NCBI GenBank assembly: GCA_031262985.1
Contig: JAISGQ010000009.1
Span: 1-64,000, forward strand
DNA: 64,000 nt
Source: Oscillospiraceae bacterium
Lineage (GTDB): Bacteria > Bacillota > Clostridia > Oscillospirales > Acutalibacteraceae
Direction of reading: 5' to 3'
In this document: positions 6,845 through 13,138 of the stretch, piece by piece
Position numbering within the stretch: position 1 is the stretch's first letter
Layout of the letters: the number at the start of each line of letters is the position of its first letter
Notes under the pieces: generated by a model
Databases searched by the model: none
The model's input: only the letters and a program-made list of their open reading frames with translations
Told to the model about the DNA's origin: nothing
Translations under genes and position numbers: made by a program

Positions 6845-7654
6845 TTAGCCTTGCTTAGCTTTTCTCACTCCAGCATTTCTCATTTGCCGACTTACTTTCA
6901 AACGTTGCCGCTCCTGCTCAATCATTTCCACAAACCGCTCCTGAGAGCTGCACATATTTTCTCTAAAGCTGGTAAGCCCAGTCCCCTTATAGCAATCTGC
7001 AAAGATGAAGGGGCTGAGCTTATCGGCATATTTGGGCTGTCGTAAAGCTCGAAGCCCTGCGCTTTCGCGCTGTCGTATCAGGCTTTGAGAAACGCCTAAC
7101 CGCTCGCTTATCTCTTCCAGTGTCAGCCCGTCATAAAAGCGTTTACGCAGTGTGTCAGCTTGTTTTTCGTTTATTCTTGACAGACAGAAGGCAACTGCTT
7201 TTTTCATTTCTGAGCGGTGCTGTGCATCTTCAATCTCGTTGAATTGCTCTGAGGCGGTCTCGTCCTTGACTAAATCGCCAAGCTCAGTATCTTCATTCTC
7301 GCCGACAAGAGTGTTGAGACTTGCGCAGTTGTTGAGAGGCTCATTGTGAGATTGCTTTGTCCGTCTGCCTACAAGTCCGTTAAATGCGTTTTTAGCATGG
7401 TATCGGAGGTAGGTTGTGAATTTATACCGACCGTCCTCTTTAAACGCTGTAGCGGCGTTACGAAGGGCAAAGAAAGCCTCTTGCTCTATATCGTCCTGTG
7501 TTATCCCATATCTGGCGCATGGGAGCTTATTCAGCGTATAGAACGAATACGAATAACGGAACATCAAACCCTTGTTCTGCTCCCACAAGAGATTGATTGC
7601 GGCGGCATCTCCCGACTTATATTTGATTGCTAAAGCCTCGTTAGTCATTGACAT
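6845..7654 (-). CDS. Sigma-70 family RNA polymerase sigma factor (mobile-element type)
   Basis: 269 residues. Region 2 appears around residues 30-95 (YGITQDDIEQEAFFALRNAA, then YHAKNAFNG); region 4 with its helix-turn-helix lies around residues 160-205 (LRKRFYDGLTLEEISERLGV, SQSLIRQRE). A further ~65 basic residues follow. Sigma factors of this form are common in Firmicutes phage-like and conjugative elements and direct late or transfer genes. GGAGGG ribosome site upstream. A second candidate ATG lies 6 bases inside. Its target promoters in this element are not evident. Confidence 0.75.
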   Translation of the reverse strand: MSMTNEALAIKYKSGDAAAINLLWEQNKGLMFRYSYSFYTLNKLPCARYGITQDDIEQEAFFALRNAATAFKEDGRYKFTTYLRYHAKNAFNGLVGRRTKQSHNEPLNNCASLNTLVGENEDTELGDLVKDETASEQFNEIEDAQHRSEMKKAVAFCLSRINEKQADTLRKRFYDGLTLEEISERLGVSQSLIRQRESAGLRALRQPKYADKLSPFIFADCYKGTGLTSFRENMCSSQERFVEMIEQERQRLKVSRQMRNAGVRKAKQG

Positions 7655-7769
7655 TTCACCCTCCGAACCGTAAAATATTAGTACATCAATTTTACAGTTT
7701 CAGGTGACAGGGTAGCCATGGGAGCGGCTGCCTTTTTGCCGTATGCCCTTAAAATGCGTTTAAACACGC

Positions 7770-7832
7770 CTGCAATCGCTTTTTGATTTCAGTAATGAAT
7801 TTCTATGCGCAACACAGCAAACGCGATTGCAG
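7770..7832. repeat. Inverted repeat CTGCAATCGC / GCGATTGCAG
   Basis: Perfect 10-bp arms 43 bases apart in the 216-bp gap between the replication operon and the sigma gene. The gap is otherwise without coding potential. It could be a replication-related or regulatory site; nothing in the sequence decides. Confidence 0.35.
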
Positions 7833-7870
7833 AGCCTGCCAGGTGCTTTAAATCGCATTTCTGATGTTGC

Positions 7871-8032
7871 CTATAAGTTGTGAGTGCCTATTGGGTCTCC
7901 GCATACATCACAATAACGCGCTATTTGGTCTACGTAATTTATACCTTCGATTGGATTGTTAGAAAAGGTGTCTCGATTCTTCTGACCTGTATCTGCTTGA
8001 GTCCGTGAAGTCGGGTTTGTTTTTTGCTCCAC
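7871..8032 (-). CDS. Small protein with a CxxC motif, overlapping the replication gene
   Basis: 53 residues from a GTG start with an AAAGGAGG ribosome site 7 bases upstream, which lies inside the preceding gene; the two overlap by 74 bases in different frames. The C-terminus holds YCDVCGDPIG, half of a possible zinc site. It sits where phage replication operons usually encode a helicase loader, but it is much too short. Function unknown. Confidence 0.4.
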   Translation of the reverse strand: MEQKTNPTSRTQADTGQKNRDTFSNNPIEGINYVDQIARYCDVCGDPIGTHNL

Positions 8033-8726
8033 CTGAGTATCCTCCTTTCCCTGCGTTGTCAGTAAGTTCATCCTCCCACCCCTTGGCTCTAAGCCATGAA
8101 GCAGGATAGGGAATGAATTGTCCGCCGTCTTTTTGCCATTCCGAACAGGTCTTGGCTCTCTCAATCGAGGTCAGCATTTTTGTTAGCAGCTCGCTGTTCG
8201 GTTTTATGGCTTTCCACGCTTTCTCAGCATCGCCCTTGCTTTTCTTTTTCGGGTACGCTTTCCAAAATTGCTCAAACAAACTCGCGCTTGAATTGTTTTC
8301 TTTCCCCCCATACCCCCCTATCTTTCTTTTAATTTCATCTTCATTTATATTTTCATTTTCATTTTCATTTTCTAAAGGTATCCTTTTGGTATGAGTTTGG
8401 TATTCATTTGGTATAGGTTTGGTATTTTCATTCCATCTCTTTGACACATTATCTTGCTGTTTTCGAGAGTGAGAAGCTCTCTTTTGTATTTCTGCTTCTA
8501 AGCGGCGATTATAAAAAAGCCCATCATCATCTTTAATAAACTTGCTCATAATTTTATTATCAAGCGAACCACATATTTTTATAATGTCAGCTTCTTCCAA
8601 TCGTCCTTGTTGATGTTGTATACACATAAGCCGAATATATTTCCCAACTTGTTCATCAGAAAATAATATTGTTCCAGTTAGAAAGTCTGATGAATAAAAA
8701 AGAAAGGCGGGGTCTTTGTTACCCAT
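7959..8726 (-). CDS. Phage-type replication initiator / replisome organiser
   Basis: 255 residues. The N-terminal domain (FYSSDFLTGTILFSDEQVGK, YIRLMCIQHQQGRL) is a winged-helix region common in phage replication proteins related to DUF1376/DnaD. A charged linker with ENENENENINEDE (about residues 119-131, encoded by a short tandem repeat) leads to a C-terminal domain with FWKAYPKKKSKGDAEKAWKA and FIPYPASWLRAKGWED, as in O-like initiators. It would bind the element's origin and recruit host helicase. Part of a minus-strand operon with the excisionase-like gene upstream. Confidence 0.75.
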   Translation of the reverse strand: MGNKDPAFLFYSSDFLTGTILFSDEQVGKYIRLMCIQHQQGRLEEADIIKICGSLDNKIMSKFIKDDDGLFYNRRLEAEIQKRASHSRKQQDNVSKRWNENTKPIPNEYQTHTKRIPLENENENENINEDEIKRKIGGYGGKENNSSASLFEQFWKAYPKKKSKGDAEKAWKAIKPNSELLTKMLTSIERAKTCSEWQKDGGQFIPYPASWLRAKGWEDELTDNAGKGGYSGGAKNKPDFTDSSRYRSEESRHLF

Positions 8727-8745
8727 TTTTAATCAAATCCTCCTC

Positions 8746-9000
8746 TCACGCTTCAATACGTCTTATTATGCCTGTTTGAGGAGCGGTTTCAGGCATAGCA
8801 GACTGAGGATTATATAGCCGCTCCAATAAATCATCAAGACATATGAGCCGCTTAGAGCCGACACTTACGGCGGGAATCTCTCCTGTTTTGACCTTGCGCC
8901 GCAGGGCGGTCAATGTCAGTGCTGTGTCGGGGTCAAGGTCTTTTAATTCCCGAATTGCTTCGGGGAGCGTTCGCATTCTCGGAATATAAATATCTGCCAT
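8746..9000 (-). CDS. Excisionase-like helix-turn-helix protein
   Basis: 84 residues. The centre (LTLTALRRKVKTGEIPAVSV, then RLICLDDLLERL) fits the winged-helix DNA-binding fold of MerR-like excisionases encoded near tyrosine integrases. It lies between the replication gene and a Cro-like regulator on the minus strand. Excision or plasmid-style replication control are both possible roles. Confidence 0.65.
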   Translation of the reverse strand: MADIYIPRMRTLPEAIRELKDLDPDTALTLTALRRKVKTGEIPAVSVGSKRLICLDDLLERLYNPQSAMPETAPQTGIIRRIEA

Positions 9001-9108
9001 TAATTTACCTCATTTCTTTACAGTCCGGCAGATAGCGTGTTATACTAACTGTAGGGCTGATGTTCTTTATTGGGTTATTCGGTCTTAGCCGTTCTTTGAA
9101 GTTGCGCT

Positions 9109-9297
9109 TCACTGGACGGCGTTTTCTTTTGCTATTGCTTCTATGATAGAAAAAATCGTAGTTTTTTCCTCTGCGGACAGCTCGTATCTGAGCTTGCGGC
9201 AAAAATTACTGTCAGCCATATTTAGCTTGTCGGCTATCTGCCACAGATAAACGCCCTTTTCCTTTGCCATATTGCGTATCTCAATATTATTCTTCAT
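9109..9297 (-). CDS. Small Cro-like HTH regulator
   Basis: 62 residues; GGAGGGAC ribosome site upstream. The segment KGVYLWQIADKLNMADSNFC is a plausible helix-turn-helix. It is first in the minus-strand early operon and divergent from the repressor at 9514, the classic Cro position. A strong promoter lies 37-65 bases upstream. Confidence 0.6.
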   Translation of the reverse strand: MKNNIEIRNMAKEKGVYLWQIADKLNMADSNFCRKLRYELSAEEKTTIFSIIEAIAKENAVQ

Positions 9298-9333
9298 GAA
9301 AGTCCCTCCTTTCCGCTTTTAGTTGTTAATGTT

Positions 9334-9389
9334 ATTATATATAAATAAAAAAGCAAAGTCAATACTTTAAGTGCAAAGTTATACTTAAA
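9334..9389 (-). promoter_or_regulatory. Early leftward promoter with operator-like inverted repeat
   Basis: Minus-strand TTGACT (9357-9362) and TATAAT (9334-9339), 17-base spacer. Just upstream of the -35 is TTTAAGT (9366-9372) and its complement ACTTAAA (9383-9389), a candidate operator for the repressor or Cro-like protein. Confidence 0.7.
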
Positions 9390-9451
9390 TCTTAAATTAC
9401 CTAATATAAGTGGATTTTGCAAAAAAAATATTGCAGGAGCGGATAAAATGA

Positions 9452-9481
9452 TTGACAAAAAAATCATGTTCATGATATGAT
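9452..9481 (+). promoter_or_regulatory. Repressor promoter with embedded operator
   Basis: TTGACA (9452-9457), 18-base spacer, TATGAT (9476-9481). The spacer contains the perfect palindrome ATCATGTTCATGAT (9463-9476), overlapping the -10, where a bound repressor would block RNA polymerase; this suggests autoregulation. Confidence 0.7.
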
Positions 9482-9513
9482 AGCAACAACAACATTACAC
9501 TGGAGGGGTAATA

Positions 9514-10125
9514 GTGGGACTGGGAGAGAATATAAAAGAAATACGAATGAAAAAAAAGCTGACATTAAGTGAGTTTGCAGAGATTCTATCTCTCAGCATA
9601 TCGACAGTTGCAGGATGGGAGAGAGGTATAAAAAAGCCTTCGTATGATGTGCTGATTGACATAGCAAATAAATTTAATGTTTCTTTAGATTGGCTATGCG
9701 GAATAAAAACAAAAGATGGCAATGCAATAAAAACGTGGGGCGATGCAATGCGGCGTATAGCTGAATTAATGTTTACACATGGTGACGCTTTTATTGACAT
9801 AAAGCTTGACCTCTTTCGTGATATTGATGGCGATGAAGCTCCAAGAGCTGTATATTTGATATTTTACGATGGCTATATTAACGATGCTTTAAACTCCAAG
9901 ACTTATGTCGCCAATGAGATTGACTTTACTTACAAATATGAACTGATAGAGGAAAGCCCTCTGAGCCTGTTTTTAAGAAAATATAAAAAGATGTACGATT
10001 TATATCACAATGAAAGCATAGACGATGAATTATTTGAGTTATGGCTTGAAAGGGAATACGAAAAATATAATTACCCAATTACCCCAACCGCTCCGGCCGC
10101 TCCCGATTCTGATAATGAAGTATAA
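9514..10125 (+). CDS. XRE-family repressor of the integrative element
   Basis: 203 residues from a GTG start with GGAGGGG 7 bases upstream. N-terminal helix-turn-helix (LTLSEFAEILSLSISTVAGW, residues 15-34) of the Xre/CI type, followed by ~130 acidic residues with no S24 peptidase signature (no Ser-Lys autocleavage motif). It may therefore not respond to RecA-type cleavage. It precedes the integrase on the same strand and faces the early genes across a shared control region. Confidence 0.8.
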   Translation: MGLGENIKEIRMKKKLTLSEFAEILSLSISTVAGWERGIKKPSYDVLIDIANKFNVSLDWLCGIKTKDGNAIKTWGDAMRRIAELMFTHGDAFIDIKLDLFRDIDGDEAPRAVYLIFYDGYINDALNSKTYVANEIDFTYKYELIEESPLSLFLRKYKKMYDLYHNESIDDELFELWLEREYEKYNYPITPTAPAAPDSDNEV

Positions 10126-10161
10126 GTCGGCAAAGCGATTATATGAAAGGCGGTCAATCCA

Positions 10162-11355
10162 GTGGCAACGATAACGAAGCGAGGAGACACCTACCGCATA
10201 AGAGCCAGCTGTGGGTATGATTCCACAGGCAAGCAGATAATGAAGTCCATGACGTGGAAGCCGCTCCCAAGAATGACACAAAAGCAGATTGAGAAAGAGC
10301 TGGAGCGGCAGAAGGTGCTATTTGAAGAAAAATGCAGGAGCGGTCACTATGTTGACCCTCACATCAAATTTGAGGCATTTGCCGAACAGTGGTTTACCGA
10401 CTACGCCAAAGACCATTTGAGAGATAGAACATACTACAGATACAAACAACTCAGCGTAAGGACCTATGCGGCTATGGGACACTTGCCTCTATTGAAAATA
10501 TCTCCTCAGGTTTTGTTGAATTTCTATTCACAGTTAGCAGAGCGAGGGCAGAACCAAAGAACGGGAGGCGGATTATCCGAAAAAACAATCAAGCACTATC
10601 ACACATTTATTTCCTCTGTAATGGACAGAGCCATAAAGTGGGGAGCTATTACCGACAACCCATGCAAGCGCATTGACACGCCAAAGGTAACGAAGAAGCA
10701 GCTTGATTTTATGAATGAGGAGGAGATAATAGCTTTCCTAAATGCACTGGAAAATGAAAACACTGAGAATCGGTGCATATTCATAACGCTAATATACACA
10801 GGGTTGCGCAGGAGTGAGCTATTAGGGCTTGAGTGGCAAGATATAGACTTTGACAGCGGCGTTATATCGGTAGTCAGAACGTCCCAATATGTAAAGGAAA
10901 AGGGGACATACACAGACACAACAAAGACTACGGAGAGCCAACGCAGTATAAAAGCGTCGGGCGTGGTTATAGAGGCACTAAAGAAGCATAAAGCGGCGCA
11001 GGGATTGAGGCGTGAAGAAATAGGGGATAAGTGGATTAAGAGCAACAGAGTGTTTACGCAAATCAACGGACTCCCCATGTCTCCCAACACTCCATATCAG
11101 AAGCTGCAGAAGATATTAAAAAGGAACGGTTTACGCTCGGTCAGCCTCCACAGCCTGAGACATTCAAATGCTACCCTGCTTATAAATCAAGGAGTGAATA
11201 TAAAAACGGTGTCCGGCAGATTAGGACACTCTCAGACAAGCACCACCTTGAATATATACGCTCATCAGATTAAAAGCGCAGATGCGGCGGCTTCCGATGC
11301 TATAGAAATGGCAATCGGCAGACAATACAAAGAAAAGCAAAAGGAACTTCCATGA
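10162..11355 (+). CDS. Tyrosine integrase
   Basis: 397 residues from a GTG start with AAAGGCGG upstream. N-terminal arm-binding domain (about 1-65), SAM-like core-binding domain (70-170) and catalytic domain (180-380) with the expected residues: Arg216 (TGLRRSELLG), His330/Arg333/His334 region (LHSLRHSNATLL), His356 (RLGHSQTSTTLN) and nucleophile Tyr366 (IYAH). Full length for the Tn916/phage-type family. It faces tRNA-Leu(GAG), whose 3' end is its attachment site. A hairpin overlapping the stop codon ends transcription. Confidence 0.92.
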   Translation: MATITKRGDTYRIRASCGYDSTGKQIMKSMTWKPLPRMTQKQIEKELERQKVLFEEKCRSGHYVDPHIKFEAFAEQWFTDYAKDHLRDRTYYRYKQLSVRTYAAMGHLPLLKISPQVLLNFYSQLAERGQNQRTGGGLSEKTIKHYHTFISSVMDRAIKWGAITDNPCKRIDTPKVTKKQLDFMNEEEIIAFLNALENENTENRCIFITLIYTGLRRSELLGLEWQDIDFDSGVISVVRTSQYVKEKGTYTDTTKTTESQRSIKASGVVIEALKKHKAAQGLRREEIGDKWIKSNRVFTQINGLPMSPNTPYQKLQKILKRNGLRSVSLHSLRHSNATLLINQGVNIKTVSGRLGHSQTSTTLNIYAHQIKSADAAASDAIEMAIGRQYKEKQKELP

Positions 11356-11371
11356 TTTACGGAAGTTCCTT
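11341..11371 (+). terminator. Terminator at the integrase stop
   Basis: AAGGAACTTCC (11341-11351), 9-base loop, perfect complement (11361-11371). The stop codon lies in the loop side. The T-run is short. Confidence 0.7.
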
Positions 11372-11418
11372 ATTACTTAAAATGTTAGGCTTTGTGAGGT
11401 TGCATATGGTAATATAGT

Positions 11419-11438
11419 AACGACCAAGTAACGACCAA
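11419..11438 (+). repeat. Two AACGACCAA repeats (integrase arm-type sites, right)
   Basis: AACGACCAA at 11419 and 11430, matching the three copies at 4599-4637. They lie 70-89 bases inside the right attachment site. Confidence 0.65.
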
Positions 11439-11507
11439 ATCGAGCTTGAACGAAAAATCAAAAGTCCCGAAAATCGCACTATCATGCTACTTTCGAGACT
11501 TTAAAAT

Positions 11508-11591
11508 TGGTGCGAGTGACGGGACTTGAACCCGTACGCCATAGACACACGCCCCTCAAACGTGCCTGTCTGCCAGTTCCAGCACACTCGC
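11508..11591 (-). tRNA. tRNA-Leu(GAG), target of the integrative element
   Basis: 84 nt including an encoded CCA. Acceptor stem GCGAGTG pairs with CACTCGC; anticodon stem CACGT/GCGTG encloses loop TTGAGGG with anticodon GAG; T-arm has GGTTCAAGTCC. A long variable arm fits class II leucine tRNA. The last 23 nt (11508-11530) are duplicated at 4478-4500, so the gene is intact and its 3' end is the att core. Confidence 0.93.
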
Positions 11592-11604
11592 GACAACATC
11601 AAGG

Positions 11605-11633
11605 ATTATAGCATTGTATACCCTGCTTGTCAA
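11605..11633 (-). promoter_or_regulatory. Promoter of tRNA-Leu(GAG)
   Basis: Minus strand TTGACA (11628-11633), 17-base spacer, TATAAT (11605-11610), 14 bases before the tRNA 5' end. Confidence 0.8.
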
Positions 11634-11748
11634 TATCTAATTTCCAAGTTATTGCGAATTTTTTCCAATAATTTTACCCTAATTCTCCGATAAACACCCA
11701 TACCAAGAGGAGCAGCACGCCCGCTTTATCCTTACGCTTGCCTTCTCC

Positions 11749-13110
11749 TCACAATTCCCCCATAGCCTTCGTCAGCACCGTCCCCGCAATGCCTCCAGCC
11801 ACGGAGTTGCCGCTGCCGCCATGCTCCACCACAACGACAAACGCCACCGGAAAGTCCTCCCTTTGGGAGAAGCCGACAAACCACGCGTGGTCGGTGCCGT
11901 CGTCCAGCTCGGCAGTTCCCGACTTCGCGCACAGCTTCATCCCCTTGAACCGCTCCTCGCCGTAGTTCTCCTCCACGTTGTTCCTCATCATTTTCGCGAG
12001 TTCATCGGCTGTGGACTTCTTAAACATCCTATCGCCGTCGGAGCGAAACCTTCTGAGCATAGGCAGACCGAGCGGAGTGCGAACCTCCGCAATCAGATTG
12101 GGCTTTACCGCCACTCCGCCGTTGGCAATCCCTCCCACAAATGTCAGCATTGCGGCGGGATTGACCAAGTCCTTGTCCTGCCCTATCGCCGCCCACGCAA
12201 GGTCGGCGGAGGAGGCGTCGGTGCGTATACTGCCCGAGGCGCAGTCTATTCCGTTAAACGAAAGCGGCTGAGTAAGCCCCGCCCGCTTCGCGTACTTGCT
12301 TATCGCCGCCGCTCCCAGCTCCTGCGAGAGCTTGGCGAACGCGCCGTTGCAGGAGTTCGCAAGGCTGGCGTATATATCCTGCGTGCCGTGTTTCTCCGTG
12401 CAGGTGATGACCTTGCCGTCAATGGTATACTTCCCCGTGCATTTGAACTTCCACTCGCCGAGATTGTCGATATTCTCTATCGCCGCCGCCGAGGTGACAA
12501 GCTTAAAGACTGAGCCGGGAGTGTAGGCGGTGCTGAGAAAGCGGTTCATATAAACTCCCACATACTTGCCGCTCCCGTCGCCTATTTTCGGCGGATTTGC
12601 GGGGTCGAATGAGGGAGTACTCACCATGCAGAGTATATCGCCCGTCTTGTAGTTGTAAAGTGCAACCGTTCCATTCCTGCCGTCAAGCGCGTCATACGCC
12701 GTCACGCACAGGGAGGAGTCAAGTGTGAGATATAGGCTGTTCCCCCTGCCTGTGAGCGAATACGCGCCGTTTATGAGGCTGTAGTCAGTCAGGAGGTAGG
12801 AGAACTTAGTCTGTGCGGCAGTGGAAATATTGCCGCTTTTATCTCCCACGGCGTGCAATGTAGCCACACGCACAGCCTTCTTTTCCGCGTATACGCGTTT
12901 ATCGCCGTCCATTCCCGCAAGCCGCACTCCGTTCACGTCATATATCTCGCCGGAGGTCAAAACGCCGTTTGTGTACATATGCTTGTTTACGGGAAAGGAG
13001 ACCCAGCTGTCTCCTTGTGAGATGTATCTGCACAGATATATTATAAGCCCGAATATCAGCACTCCGCTTATGATAAGCACTATAAATGAGCGAAACTGAA
13101 CCTTCTTCAC
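11749..13110 (-). CDS. Class B penicillin-binding protein (PbpA-type transpeptidase)
   Basis: 453 residues. A single N-terminal membrane anchor (residues 8-28) is followed by a short pedestal and the transpeptidase domain with Ser200-x-x-Lys203 (TPGSVFKLVT), Ser253-Cys-Asn255 and Lys396-Ser-Gly-Thr399. It cross-links peptidoglycan outside the membrane, working with a SEDS glycan polymerase, here the FtsW/RodA-type gene immediately upstream on the same strand. Shorter than SpoVD/PBP2 proteins (no PASTA domains), as in the PbpA-RodA pairs of Actinobacteria and some Clostridia. Elongation, division or sporulation role cannot be told apart here. Confidence 0.9.
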   Translation of the reverse strand: MKKVQFRSFIVLIISGVLIFGLIIYLCRYISQGDSWVSFPVNKHMYTNGVLTSGEIYDVNGVRLAGMDGDKRVYAEKKAVRVATLHAVGDKSGNISTAAQTKFSYLLTDYSLINGAYSLTGRGNSLYLTLDSSLCVTAYDALDGRNGTVALYNYKTGDILCMVSTPSFDPANPPKIGDGSGKYVGVYMNRFLSTAYTPGSVFKLVTSAAAIENIDNLGEWKFKCTGKYTIDGKVITCTEKHGTQDIYASLANSCNGAFAKLSQELGAAAISKYAKRAGLTQPLSFNGIDCASGSIRTDASSADLAWAAIGQDKDLVNPAAMLTFVGGIANGGVAVKPNLIAEVRTPLGLPMLRRFRSDGDRMFKKSTADELAKMMRNNVEENYGEERFKGMKLCAKSGTAELDDGTDHAWFVGFSQREDFPVAFVVVVEHGGSGNSVAGGIAGTVLTKAMGEL

Positions 13111-13138
13111 GCGTATGACCTCCCTTCTGTATTAATTA

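Larger units (their letters stand above)
4478..11530. mobile_element. 7.0-kb integrative element in tRNA-Leu(GAG)
   Basis: Bounded by an exact 23-bp direct repeat (4478-4500 and 11508-11530) identical to the 3' end of tRNA-Leu(GAG) including CCA. Contains Fic/XRE, an exonuclease remnant, a sigma factor, a replication protein, excisionase-like and Cro-like regulators, a repressor and a tyrosine integrase facing the tRNA. No capsid or conjugation genes are present, so it is a cryptic prophage or a mobilisable/satellite-type element. Distance between repeats is 7,030 bp. Confidence 0.85.

Noticed and set aside
9005..9202. A 65-residue minus-strand ORF
   Set aside because: Overlaps the Cro-like gene in another frame, very basic composition, no ribosome site.
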